Source of the DNA: Plasmodium malariae
Lineage: Eukaryota > Apicomplexa > Aconoidasida > Haemosporida > Plasmodiidae
Direction: 5' to 3'
Length of the DNA stretch: 64,000 nucleotides
Assembly: GCF_900090045.1 (NCBI RefSeq)
Contig: NC_041785.1
Location: 434,001-498,000 of the forward strand
Below the pieces are notes generated by a model. It ran no database searches, was not told where the DNA came from, and worked only from the letters and a program-made list of their open reading frames with translations. Positions 42,464-55,745 of the stretch are shown here, piece after piece. Every line of letters starts with the position of its first letter. The stretch's first letter is position 1. The position numbers and the translations under genes were made by a program.

Positions 42464-44986
42464 TTAATATAAATTGTTTGGTTTATGAAGAAAAATGCAA
42501 TCCGTCTTCCACATCGACATATGTTTTATATGAACCAAAAATTTGTGCAACACATAACTATTATTTTTAATAAATAAAAAGGTTAAAACATATTTTGAAA
42601 AATTAAATATGAACGAAAAATAATTTTTGGGCAAGATAAAAAAATAAATATCACTAATGCCATTTTCCATCTTTCTATTTTCATAAAAATAAATTAAGGA
42701 CTGCATAAGTCTCATAATATGTTTTTCTTTATACATAACTTGATACAATGGTTGATAATTATTAAACTTGTTAATCAATTTGTATACTTTCTCTTCTCCA
42801 TATTGTAGCAGATAAAAGGAATAAAATATTCTGGAATATAATATATAGCTCAGATTACCTTTTAAAAAAATATCACAAAAAAAATTTAAAATTTCGTTAA
42901 TACTCACTAGGTTAAAAGCGTAATATTCTAAAATATATATAATGTTGTTTATATATATAGGAGTGTCTATTTTTATATTATATAAATTATTTGCATAATA
43001 ATTATTTTTTTTTATATTTTCATAATCAATAAAACTAAAATTTACAAATTTGGTATACATTACATTATCATAATTATTACAATCCTTTTTGCTATCATTA
43101 TCATAAAATTTATTATTTTCACCTACTTCTTTTTCCATATATACTCTTTTTAAATTCATAAACTGATCTTCGTAATTCCTTCGGCCAACGTTATCAACTT
43201 TTTTATGAATATTCTTTTCTATTTCGTAAAATAATTTTTCTATGTCTTTCTCACCATGCGTAGTGTTATTCCTATCATAATTTAAATACTCGTTTTTGTC
43301 CGAATACCCATTTTCCCCTCCATCTTTCCTATTGTTCCAAGTTTCCCCTTCATTGCACACATTTGTACAGATATATCTGTTCTTTAAAATGAATTCGTTT
43401 AGCATACTGACAAATTCATTTTCTTTAATCGAAAAATTAACCAGTCCTTTACACAGCAAACCAACTTGATTAAAATTAAAAAAATTATGATATTTATAAA
43501 AAAATTGTAGAGAATAATAAATTAAGCTTCCATGTTTATGACTTGCTTTGCTAAAAGATAATAACAAAAAACTTACTAACTGCGGAGTTAATTTAGTTGA
43601 TTGTTTACCGACTTCTTCTGCAATTTTTTCTAAAAGAATTTTGTTTTTATCTATATTTGATGAAGCTGATGATATTATACATAATGATTCGATAGGCATG
43701 TACTTTATTTTCTTCTTTGTTATCATTTCAATATTTTTTAATGCATTCTTAACAGAATATATTAAACTAAAATTGTAACAATTCTCTTTTAACGAGCTTG
43801 TTTGTTCTTTCAATTCATCCAATTCGTCATTTTTTACCAAATATTTATGCTCAAAGTGCAATATTTTTTTTTTTATTATTTCACATTCAATACTTTTTTT
43901 TTTCTCTTTTTCTTTTAATTTGCGCTCCCCATGGTTATACTCTTCTATATCTCCATCCTTCCTTAGTATTTCCTTTTCTATTGCTATTGCACTTGTTGTA
44001 CTGCTCTGCTCCAGCCTTTCCTGCTGCTTACTGGGTTTATCTCCACACATATTATCATCCTCATCATAGTATAGTTTAAATTTCTTTATCTTTCCGATCA
44101 ATTCTCTTTCCTTTTCGTAGTACTGATAACTCTTTTTGCACTTCTTACTTACGTAAGACAGGAAATTATAAAAGACTGCTACATGTTTTGGTTCATCAGT
44201 CAAGTTAACATTTTGATTAAAATTATGAATTAATGAGTTAATAAGTAGACTATTATTTATATTAAAATTTTTGAAAAAGCTAAAAATAACTGACAGTTGA
44301 AATGTGTTAAAATTGTTTACATTTTTAGATATACTATAAAGTAGTATAGTTAAATAATTCTTTGATATTATTTTTTTTTTATTAAAGCATTGTATTAAAT
44401 ATACAACTTTTTTTAAATCCAAATTTTGGAAATTGTGAAACAGTTGCTTCTCAATTAATAAAAAAAAATTATAATGAAAATAATTTAATCTAGTAAAAGA
44501 AAAATATACATCTATTAAATTATCACACGTAAGTAAATGAAGGTTATCCATTAATACATCCTTAAAATAACAAAATAGATAATAATTTTTACATTTAATT
44601 ATGGAAAACTTTTTTAATAAAATAATTATATCACTGTATCTTAATTTTTCCTTGTTCATCAATAAATTCATAGAAATATTCTTCAACAATTCAATGTTAT
44701 CATTTTTCAACTTAATGTATAAATTTAATATATTAATTAGTTCGTTTACTTTGCAGTAATTTACTATGTACCAAGGTTTGTGCAAAATAATGCCCACTTC
44801 TTTTTCTCTACCCCTTGTTTTTGTGTTACTATCCCTTATCGTTTCGCTCCCCCTTACTGTGTCTCTTTTCCCTTTTAAAGTATCCGTTACAACGCTTGTG
44901 CTATGGACATATATGAAACGGTTTTCACTTTTTGATAATAGATACTTTTTTTTATTTCCAAAACGCTTCAACATGATCTTTTGCAT
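42464..44986 (-). CDS. Helical-repeat protein, possibly heptatricopeptide/FASTK-type organellar RNA-binding protein
   Basis: Single exon, 840 residues, starting MQKIMLKRFGNKKKYL, a basic, Ser/Thr-containing N-terminus with no acidic residues that would suit mitochondrial import. From about residue 75 the sequence is a series of helix pairs (NLIDVYFSFTRLNYFHYNFF, LDLKKVVYLIQCFNKKKI, TFQLSVIFSFFKNFNI, TPQLVSFLLLSFSKAS, NFNQVGLLCKGLVNFSIKEN) resembling the 35-40-residue units of apicomplexan heptatricopeptide and FASTK-like proteins, which help mature fragmented mitochondrial rRNA and mRNA. I do not see a C-terminal RAP domain. Two charged inserts lie at about 295-370 and 555-640. Assignment rests on repeat texture only. 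Confidence 0.5.
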   Translation of the reverse strand: MQKIMLKRFGNKKKYLLSKSENRFIYVHSTSVVTDTLKGKRDTVRGSETIRDSNTKTRGREKEVGIILHKPWYIVNYCKVNELINILNLYIKLKNDNIELLKNISMNLLMNKEKLRYSDIIILLKKFSIIKCKNYYLFCYFKDVLMDNLHLLTCDNLIDVYFSFTRLNYFHYNFFLLIEKQLFHNFQNLDLKKVVYLIQCFNKKKIISKNYLTILLYSISKNVNNFNTFQLSVIFSFFKNFNINNSLLINSLIHNFNQNVNLTDEPKHVAVFYNFLSYVSKKCKKSYQYYEKERELIGKIKKFKLYYDEDDNMCGDKPSKQQERLEQSSTTSAIAIEKEILRKDGDIEEYNHGERKLKEKEKKKSIECEIIKKKILHFEHKYLVKNDELDELKEQTSSLKENCYNFSLIYSVKNALKNIEMITKKKIKYMPIESLCIISSASSNIDKNKILLEKIAEEVGKQSTKLTPQLVSFLLLSFSKASHKHGSLIYYSLQFFYKYHNFFNFNQVGLLCKGLVNFSIKENEFVSMLNEFILKNRYICTNVCNEGETWNNRKDGGENGYSDKNEYLNYDRNNTTHGEKDIEKLFYEIEKNIHKKVDNVGRRNYEDQFMNLKRVYMEKEVGENNKFYDNDSKKDCNNYDNVMYTKFVNFSFIDYENIKKNNYYANNLYNIKIDTPIYINNIIYILEYYAFNLVSINEILNFFCDIFLKGNLSYILYSRIFYSFYLLQYGEEKVYKLINKFNNYQPLYQVMYKEKHIMRLMQSLIYFYENRKMENGISDIYFFILPKNYFSFIFNFSKYVLTFLFIKNNSYVLHKFLVHIKHMSMWKTDCIFLHKPNNLY

Positions 44987-46418
<1,432 letters not shown>

Positions 46419-48120
46419 ATGGAAAAAAAAGTAAAAGCAAAAAACAAAAAGAAAGAAATTTTTGAAAAGAAAAAAAAAGAAAACATAAAATTTTTAAAAT
46501 ATGTAAAAACAAACCAAAAATTTGAGAAATTTCAAAAGGCCATTTTAAATAGCAAAAATCAAAAGATAAATCATAATAATAAAAAATTACCACCAAATAT
46601 TAAAATTAAAAATAAAGATATCTCATGTACTAGTCTTAAAATTTATGGGGATATAATAGAACCAAATACCTTTTCGAAGGCATATGATTTTATTTTTGAC
46701 AAAGTAGTAAATGATCAAGTTGAAAATTTGTTTTATGATACACACATATTATACTGCCATTTTGATTTATCTTCTAGCTATAATATAGGAAAGTCCTATA
46801 ACTTTCCCATGTAATTCGTAACACATAAAAACTTTGTTCATATGTGCACGAATGCAACTATTAGTATCGTGAGCGTGGTCTGCGTATAGGCAGTGCACGA
46901 GTTGTATGTGTGTATATATGTACACACACATTCTTCTATTCATGTTTTTGTAATGTATATGCACAAAATGTGTATACTATTTTCATCATTGTGTAATTAC
47001 ATAAGCTCAACTGCTTTACAATATCGTCCCCTTCTTTATGTTTACAGTAACTTAGTCCATTCCTATTACTCAGGCGTAATAATATTCGTTACTGAGAACA
47101 GCGAAAAATGGAGAAACATGATTATTGAAAATAAATTGAAAAGAGTCAAAAAGGTAAATCGAAGAATAAAATAAGAAAGATGTAAATACATGTGATAATG
47201 AGTATATGCCATTATGAGTACATTTCAATACAAATATATGCAATTATACGTACATACCGTATAAACACTTGCATGTGCACGTGTTCCCCTGCACCACTAT
47301 ATAATTATGTATACATGATCGTTCACATGACAATCAGGTTATCACGTATGATAAATTCGAAGATGTCTACTATAAAGAAGAACAACTGAATGAGCTTATA
47401 GAAAAATACGACTTATACATATTTGACTCTTCCCTGAGAACAAAAAAATATACCAACATGATTTCAAAAATTAAGAAAACGAACAAGTAATTGTTTTGCA
47501 TAAATTATTAGAAAGATGAATATGCAATAATCATACATATATGTGTTAATTTTCAATTCTTTTTATATTTTACATTTATAATTATGTACAGAACTTATAC
47601 TACTTTGCAATTAAATGAAGATAATTTTGTTGACAATATTGAGAAAGTTGTTAAGAGGACGTACACAGACTTGAACAAGGGATCTACTCAGTAATTTTCG
47701 CGTTTCACCTTGTATTGCTATTGTAGTTGTTTTGGTTGCATTTATGTAACGTGTGTTTGTGTATGTGTATGTGTTTGTGTATGTGTATGTATGTGTGTGT
47801 GTGTGTAATATGTATTTATTCGTGTACTCGTCTGTGCCGATATGCATACGTTTATATGCACATGTGCATGTGTATTATCACATTTATAATTTCGCTTCTC
47901 CTTTGTGCATTACATTTTTAGCTCTGTCCCTATAGGATATTTCAGTCTTGGAAAGGAAAAATTATATGACAATATAAAGGAGTAAGCAAATGGATGAGCT
48001 TATTACATTTCTATTTGTTTTACTCCTCACGAATACAGTTCATTTTTCAGTTCACATTTATATAGTAGCCTCACATATATATATGTATGCATGTACGTAT
48101 ATATGTCCTGTTCCGACCTG

Positions 48121-48171
<51 letters not shown>

Positions 48172-48306
48172 TACTATAGAGCTACAAGAATAATGCTTCA
48201 ATTTTATGAGCAGAAAAATATATCAGTAGTTTCTATCAATTTGAGGTACATGAACATGACCATCCCTGTGTATATACATGCCTTAAAGGATGGAATGACG
48301 TTATAA
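46419..48306 (+). CDS. Ribosomal L1-fold protein, probable ribosome-biogenesis factor (Utp30/RSL1D1-like)
   Basis: Six exons: 46419-46810, 47048-47153, 47338-47486, 47592-47690, 47922-47981, 48180-48306 (phases 2, 0, 2, 2, 2), 310 residues. Every donor begins GTAA and every acceptor ends AG in agreement with phase. The N-terminal 80 residues are Lys-rich, as in nucleolar proteins. The rest resembles the divergent L1 fold: alternating strands and helices (YSGVIIFVTEN, KYDLYIFDSSLRTKKY), then VPIGYFSLGKEKLYDNIKEA followed by KNISVVSINLRYMNMTIPVY, matching the pattern of a conserved IG turn, an ENI helix and a final strand with (L/I)P(I/V)Y. Such proteins bind pre-rRNA in early ribosome assembly. 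The family call is inference from pattern, not exact motifs. Confidence 0.6.
48121..48170. repeat. (TA)n microsatellite in intron 5 of the L1-fold gene
   Basis: About 24 uninterrupted TA dinucleotides, ending just before the T-rich acceptor of the last exon. Confidence 0.95.
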
Positions 48307-48491
48307 TATTATTAATTTTAAAAAGATATGAGTACACTCGCACACATAAACAAACAAATACAAAATAACGCGCACAAAAAATTAAATAAATGAATGTGCG
48401 AAAAACGAAGAGTAGACAAAATTGAGAAAATAAATAAATAAAAAAGAAATATACTATTATTGTGGAGATAAGTTATACCTACATATGATAT

Positions 48492-50567
48492 TTATAATGA
48501 GTTTTTGCATATAAAGCATAGTTCTAATTTTTTTGCGAGCGCATTAAAGCAGTGAATATGATAAACAGACAAGCAATTTGTGCACTGCATATTCTGAGAA
48601 TGGTGGAAAAAAATAAAAAAAACAAATAAAAATAAAGCAAAACAGAACGAAACAAAATGAAGGAATGAGGAATAAAACATCATTGTTGATAAAACATTTT
48701 TATAACTTAAGTATTATGAACAAAAAAAAAAAAAAAATAAATAAATAAATAAAACTACATTGAAGTTAATGTAAGTTATGGGAAGAAAAACAAGGAAAAT
48801 TTTTATACCTTTACAATTATTGAATTGTTACAGAGCGAACACTTATCTAGATTGTTAAGCGGAAAAAATTTGATTAAATCCTTTAAAAAAAGAAAAGATA
48901 AATAATCTAAATGCAAACACATTTTCAATTGTGTATATATGAGCATGTGCATTTGTTTCTACACATATATGAACTTATATGTACGCACATATATTTGTTT
49001 TACGCATATATTTTTTTTTTTTTCATAAAATGTACATTTATTTGCATACAAGTATATATACGTACATACTGACATACAAATGTATAAACATGTATATGTA
49101 TATTCTAGTGTGCATTATGAACATGTAAATAAACAGAGTGTACTGTAAAAAAACGAAGTCCCGGAGCCAGCTGACCATCTTCAAATTTCAACCAGTTATA
49201 TGCTATTAATTTGTCTACTGCGAAGTTGAAAAATTTGCATACACATATGTATACACACATGTATGCATATATGTATACATACTTGTAAACATACATACGT
49301 ATGTACATACACACATGCTTACTTATATAAATATTATACGCATATATTCAATTTGAGGATATATATATATATATTTGCATATACGCCTACGCTAATATTT
49401 ACGCATGTAGGCGCATACAAATGTTTACGTGACATGTAACTGTTGCTGTTTTTTTGTTTTCTTTTAAAATTTTTCCCCTGCTTTGTCCTTTTCTTTTCTT
49501 TTTTTTTCCTTTTTTTCTTTTTTTTTTTTTCTTTCTTTTTTTTTTTTTTTTTTTCATTTTTTCTTCTTTCAAATTTTTACGTATTGATTTTTGGACATTT
49601 GTATTTTTTATGTTCAACTTTAAGCACAAACTTTCATAAGATGTTTCATCACAATCAATTTTTAAGTACTTATTATTATTTACAATATAATCAATTATTA
49701 AGTAATACAAACTTATTTCATTCTTTTTGAAATGAGAATTAAATAAATATTCTTCCTTTATGTTAAATGCGACATCTACACTTGTATTATTTTCAGGCCT
49801 TTTAAGTTTTCCGCAATTTAGGATTAAATATTCTTCTCCCTTTATAAGTTCATTCTACCAAAAAAAAAAAAAAAAAAAAAAAACTTGTGGGTGCTACCTC
49901 GAGTAGTAATTCATATGTTCATGTGCACATACCCATATATATGCACAAAATTACACACATACATATACATATGGATGCCTTTTTGTTTTATAAAAATTAT
50001 GTAAAGCACATACGTTAACTATAAAGCCAAGGACTTCCAACTTTTCATTCATGTGTTGAATAATCTGATTAACATCACCAAATTTGTTCAGCAAATTATA
50101 AACGTACTTCTCCTTAAGGCACTGCAAAAAGGGGTAGGGGTAAACGGATGAGGGAAATGATGAAGTGGTAATGCGGTAAAGTGCTAAAGCGACAAAACGA
50201 ACAAACTGGATGTGTCGGGAGCGACCTCAATACGAGCGTGTATCCGCGCAGCATATACTGTGCACATAATATATACACATTTCCAAAAACGAAAATTTTC
50301 GGATATGCCAGAAAAACATACAGGCAAGTAGTAAGTTGTAGCATATATGTTACTAAAATCCGCAGCATTATAATGTACATAGTTATATAAAAGTAAAAAC
50401 AAAAAAAAAAAAAAAAAATATAACAATATGGACAGAAATATAAATGAAGAATATATTTTTCTCCTTTATTAATTTTTTTTTTTTTTTTTTTTTATTTTAT
50501 TTTTGTTTTAAACCTTTTCTTTAATTAATAACTGTGATAGAATTTTCGATGCCCATTCAGTATCCAT
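48492..50567 (-). CDS. NSE1: NSE1, RING-type subunit of the SMC5/6 complex
   Basis: Six exons: 50514-50567, 50014-50121, 49581-49854, 49144-49217, 48809-48880, 48492-48593; phases 0, 0, 1, 0, 0; 227 residues. Nse1 is the RING subunit that, with Nse3 and Nse4, forms a DNA-binding subcomplex of SMC5/6, acting in recombination repair and chromosome segregation. The N-terminal part has winged-helix character (INQ-like VNQIIQHMNEKLEVLGFIV). The joined exons 3-4 give KSILDKLIAYNWL, FEDGQLAPGLRFF, matching the second winged helix (VQNKWL, EGEFTLHGRAI in human). The C-terminal variant RING is complete: C184, C187, C198, C201, H206, C209, C220, C223, with C-x2-C-x4-H-x2-C as in human NSE1. A Lys-rich open stretch after 49581 is intronic. 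It converges on the L1-fold gene with only 185 bp between stop codons. Confidence 0.87.
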
Positions 50568-50651
50568 GATATTTTAAAATGAGATATATATCTGTTTAGT
50601 TGCGTGAATGAAAAATACATAACGCAAAAAAAGTGTGAACTGACATGTATG

Positions 50652-50683
<32 letters not shown>

Positions 50684-50856
50684 CGTATGAACTCACATAA
50701 ACACATACTTCTGTCTTATTTATGCATAAAAACGCATATATATATATGTTACAATTAAACGAATGTATTTTTGCATACAGCCATATAAAACATATCTAAT
50801 TATTTAAAGGTATAAACTTCGCCCGCAACATATCTTTTATTTCCTTCTCATCACAC

Positions 50857-50951
50857 ATGGACCGGAATAAAAGATTTATAAAAATAAGGTAAGTTTCTTC
50901 AATACGTTTTTCGTAGTTACATTCATTTTGCTTATATTTTATCTACTCATA

Positions 50952-50987
<36 letters not shown>

Positions 50988-51648
50988 TTTTTTACCAACA
51001 TTTGGGCACATAAACAACTTTGCCGAGCTTCATATAATTTTAAAAAACATCTGCGTTTGTTTATTTACATACATATGTTTTTCATGGAATTATTTATTTT
51101 ATATAATTTAAGGTTTAATGATATATGACAAAATTTACCAGCCTTAATACATATTTTTAATACCCCCCAACATAAGCTCGTAATTTATTCAGTTACATAC
51201 ATGCTTATTTTGGGGTATATATTTGCACATGCCTCTTGTTATTTATCTGTACAAACTTTTCGGCATATATGTGTAATAATTTTTGGTATATATATGTTAT
51301 ACTTTTCAGCATATATATGTCATACCTTTCGGCATACATTTGTACATACATATATGCATTTATGTTTGCTGAAACCTTACAGGGAAAACACTTCCTTTTT
51401 CTCAAAAATTAAATATAGTGAGTTAATCATCATTTTTTTTCATTTTTCCTTTTCAGCTTCAAAATTGAACTTTTTTTTTAAGAAGGGAAGTAAAATATTC
51501 CTATTTAATTGCTTACACGTTTAGTAATAATGTATAAGTATACATGTTTATACATGTAGTAGTTGCCACTAAGCCAACTAGTTATTATTATTATTTTTTT
51601 TAAGGGTCCTCTAAACATGTTATTGCTTTAAGTCAATGTGTAAATTAA
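50857..51648 (+). CDS. Candidate four-exon 47-residue protein, possibly mitochondrial or apicoplast ribosomal protein bL33
   Basis: Proposed exons 50857-50888, 51383-51417, 51457-51489, 51605-51648 (phases 2, 1, 1). The first donor is GTAAGT and the second GTGAGT; the second intron is only 39 nt but has a T-rich tract and CAG acceptor. The product starts MDRNKRFIKIR and is very basic. The spliced C-terminal part, SKLNFFFKKGRSSKHVIAL, has the same spacing as bL33 proteins (KL, ten residues, KHV), and the N-terminal KIRENTSFF fits the bL33 start (V-x-S-x-x-G-T-G-F-F). bL33 is a tiny 50S protein near the E site. Without removing intron 2 or 3 the frame also stays open to a stop at 51524, giving an Ile/Phe-rich tail that looks less real. 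Divergent from NSE1 with 289 bp between starts. Confidence 0.42.
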
Positions 51649-52116
51649 TATCCCCTGTAAGAATAATTGTAAAACAATTTTGTACATAAAAATATATAAG
51701 AAATGCATATTTTTTAGAACAATTTAAAGCAATATTTTTTTTTCACAAATACGTGAAGAAGAATTGTATATTGTTGTAATCTAACCTTTTGTTTGGTTTA
51801 ATTACTAGAAATTATTTTAATTAAAGGGCTTATCTTTCTTTAATTTTTTTTTTTTTTTTATTAAGTTTACTATTTATCGGTTATATCTTTTCATTTTTTT
51901 TTTTTTTTTTTTTTTTCATTTATTATATTTTCCTTTTTTTTCGCTTCACGCTTTTGCTTTCAACCATCCTTCATACCCCTGTTTTGGTCAAAGGAGAGAG
52001 AGCCTGAACTGTAGCATACATTTAAGAACAGTATTGTAGTAATTTTTGAATAACATACTATCTTTTCATCCCCTTATTGTGAAATTACATAATTTTTGTA
52101 AATTTTTGTTTTTCTA

Positions 52117-52258
52117 TTTTTATCATTTTTATCCATTTTTATCATTTTTATCATTTTTATCATTTTTATCCATTTTTATCATTTTTATCATTTTTATCAT
52201 TTTTATCATTTTTATCATTTTTATCATTTTTATCCATTTTTATCATTTTTATCCTTTT
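52117..52258. repeat. 9-bp tandem array, ATCATTTTT units
   Basis: About 14 units, with ATCCATTTTT variants of 10 bp at intervals of two to five units, giving a higher-order pattern. Confidence 0.92.
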
Positions 52259-52880
52259 TTGTTTTTACTTTATGCTTCCTTTTTACTTCTTTTTCCATTT
52301 GTTTTTTCTATTTTTCCTTTTATTTCCCTTATTAAATTGTTGACCACATTAAAATAAAACCTTCATTACGCCATGCACATTTATAATACGCAAAAATTAT
52401 TTAAATAATGATATAGATTTAAGCAAAACTTGAAATTAATTGAAGGTATGTTGGATATTTTGTCGGGAGACCATAACTTGACACTTAACAAAGTACCAAA
52501 ATAGTGGAAGGAACATAGCTGCACGTAGCTGTACGTAGTTGCATGTATATGTATGAACCTACATTAACACAAGCATAAAAACGATCACCCGTACGAACGT
52601 AATCATAAAGATACGCACAAACATAATCAATAACTGTAACACAAATTCCCAGGTGTTAATTTATTAATATGTTCTTTTGATAAATGACAATACACAAATT
52701 ACAGAAGGCAAATATCTGTGAATGGTAAAATTGGATGGAAATCGTAGTAAACGTTTTCCACCATCTTCCTCATTGTACATATATGTACGTAATTGTGTTT
52801 GTTATTGTTACTGTGCTTGTTTGAACTTTTTAACTTATGTTAATTTGGAGGGTATTATTAAATATATGTACATATGAATG

Positions 52881-53020
52881 TGCTTAAATGTATATGTGCT
52901 TACTCATACATATTCATTTGCTTAAATGTGTATGTGCTTACTCATACATATTCATTTGCTTAAATGTGTATGTGCTTACTCATACATATTTATTTGCTTA
53001 AATGTGTATGTGCTTATTTG
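52881..53020. repeat. 38-bp minisatellite upstream of ABCE1
   Basis: Copies begin at 52881, 52919, 52957 and 52995 (the last truncated). Units start TGCTTAAATGTGTATGTGCT and end CATATTCATT; differences are single bases. Confidence 0.93.
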
Positions 53021-53167
53021 TGCATATACATATCTGTACATTTTCGTACATGCATATACACGTTATGTAAAAGAAATTACCAAATCGGAAACACACACCT
53101 CCTAACGATTTAGTCAAAAACAGATATATCTTCGGTTAAAATATATTAAGAAAAATATATAAAAATA

Positions 53168-53392
53168 AAAGAATTAAAGAAATAAAGATATAAACAAAGA
53201 GGTAAACAAAGATATAAACAAAGAGGTAAACAAAGATATAAACAAAGATATAAGCAAAGACGAAAATAAAGATTTAAACAAAGAGATAAATAAAGATATA
53301 AGCAAAGACGAAAATAAAGATTTAAACAAAGAGATAAATAAAGATTTAAACAAAGAGATAAATAAAGATTTAAACAAAGGAGTAAATAAAGA
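53168..53392. repeat. 12-bp composite array, AAAGATATAAAC/AAAGATTTAAAC units
   Basis: About 18 units of mostly 12 bp in several variants (AAAGAGGTAAAC, AAAGATATAAGC, AAAGACGAAAAT, AAAGAGATAAAT). A four-unit block is repeated (around 53247 and 53299), so expansion occurred at two levels. Confidence 0.92.
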
Positions 53393-53756
53393 AAGAACGC
53401 TTAATTTTTTATTATAGCTTATCTACCATATATTTTAAACAAATACCTATGCGTGCGCATGTCGTCTGTACATGTCTGTACGTACCTGTGCACAAAATTG
53501 GTATGACGAATTCAAAAATATCGGGAAAAAAAAAAAAAAAATTAAAATAATATACACTACAGTACAATAAAATAAAACAAATAAATTTATCGCTCTTACA
53601 TCGCAGTAAGTGCTCTTCATTCCTACTATCGCTACCGGAGCCATAACCATTGCTATTTCCATCGCCCCGATTACCACTGCTTATACCACTGCTAATACCA
53701 CTGCTAATACCACTGCGAACACCCCTTTAACCCCTTTCCCCGCATGTAATCGAAAC

Positions 53757-55693
53757 ATGAAGAAGAAGAACAAGGAAGACCTGTACAAGGAAAATAAGCT
53801 GGAGGCATCGAAACTGAGAATAGCAATTGTTAGTAATGACAAGTGCAAGCCGAAGAAGTGCCATCTGGAGTGTAAGAAGAATTGTCCAATTGTAAAGACA
53901 GGGAAGTTTTGTATAGAAGTAGATCATAGTTCAAAAATTGCTTATATTAGTGAAACGTTATGTATAGGATGTGGTATATGCGTAAAGAAGTGTCCATTTG
54001 GTGCTATCACAATTATAAATTTACCGAAAGATATAAATAAAGATGTTGTACATAGATATGGACCAAATACATTCAAATTGCATCGATTGCCAATACCCAA
54101 ATTGGGGCAAATATTAGGTTTAGTAGGTACAAATGGTATAGGAAAATCCACAGCCTTAAAAATTTTATCTTCTAAACTAAAACCAAATTTAGGAAAGTTT
54201 AATAATCCACCAGAATGGAGAGATATTTTATCCTTTTTTAGAGGAAATGAATTACAGATATTTTTTACAAAATTGTTAGAAGAGAAATTGTGTCCAATTA
54301 TTAAACCACAAAATGTAGATTTTATACCTAAACAGATAAAAGGAAATATTTTAGAAATTATTAATAAAAAAGATAAATTAAATCAAAAAGAGAAATATAT
54401 GAGTGTATTAGAATTGGATCATTTATTAGATAGAAATGTAGAAGATTTAAGTGGAGGAGAATTACAAAGATTTGCTTTGCTCATATCAATAATAGGACAA
54501 ACAACTAATGTATATATGTTTGATGAACCTAGTAGTTATTTAGACATTAAACAAAGAATCTCTATGGCGAAAATTATACATAGCTTAGTTAGACATGACA
54601 ACTATATAATTGTAGTTGAACATGATTTATCAATTCTTGACTATTTAAGTGATTATGTTTGTTGTTTATGGGGTAAAGCAGGTGCATATGGTGTGGTTAC
54701 AACTCCTTTTTCAGTAAGAGAAGGAATTAATATTTTTTTAGATGGTTTTATTCCAACTGATAACTTAAGAATACGTGAAGAATCCTTAAATTTTAAGCTA
54801 GCTACAGATCAAGATACAACAGATGAAGATAAAAAAAGATTACATTTTTATAATTATCCAAAAATAGTAAAGACATTAAATTCTTTTACTCTTACTATAG
54901 ATAAAGGACATTTTTCAGAATCAGAAATTTTTGTTCTATTAGGACAAAATGGTAGTGGAAAAAGTACATTCATACGATTATTTGCTGGTTTAATTAAACC
55001 AGATAATATAGAAAATTTATCTTTTCTCGATTCACTTAGTGTTTCTTATAAACCTCAACAAATACAAGCCAAATTTACAGGAACCGTTAGGCAGTTGTTG
55101 ATGTCGAAATTGAAAGGATTATATAATGATCCTTACTTTAATAATGAAATTATAAAACCATTAAAAATTGATGCTATTCTAGATAATCAAGTTTTAACCT
55201 TATCAGGAGGCGAATTACAAAAAGTTGCTATTATTATTACTTTAGCAAAAAATACGAATATTTATTTAATTGATGAGCCCTCTGCCTATTTAGATTCTGA
55301 ACAAAGAATTATTGTTTCTAAAATTATTAAAAGATTTATACTTAACACTAATAAAACTGCTTTTGTAGTTGAACATGATTTTATCATGGCTACCTACTTA
55401 GCTGATCATGTTATAGTGTTCGATGGACAGGCTGGCATTAATACTGTTGCCAACACTCCACAAACCTTAGTAGCTGGTATGAACAAGTTCTTAAAGATAA
55501 TTGATGTTACCTTTAGAAGGGATCCGACGAACTATAGACCCAGAATTAATAAATACGATAGTGTTAAGGATAAGGAGCAAAAACTCAACGGTAGAACTAC
55601 GCAAATCGCCGTACAATGCCACGTGCCTGCACGGAAGGTTGCGTCATTAAACATAAACACGTACATATATATGCTTATAAAAACAAGCATAAA

Positions 55694-55745
<52 letters not shown>

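Larger units (their letters stand above)
51649..53756. other. Intergenic region upstream of ABCE1, rich in tandem repeats
   Basis: About 2.1 kb containing three unrelated tandem arrays (52117-52258, 52881-53020, 53168-53392, separate entries), T tracts (51848-51859, 51896-51916) and an A tract (53524-53541). No gene found. The last 150 bp before the ABCE1 start are richer in C and contain 12-bp ACCACTGCTAAT-type repeats; an in-frame ATG at 53610 lies there. Confidence 0.55.
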
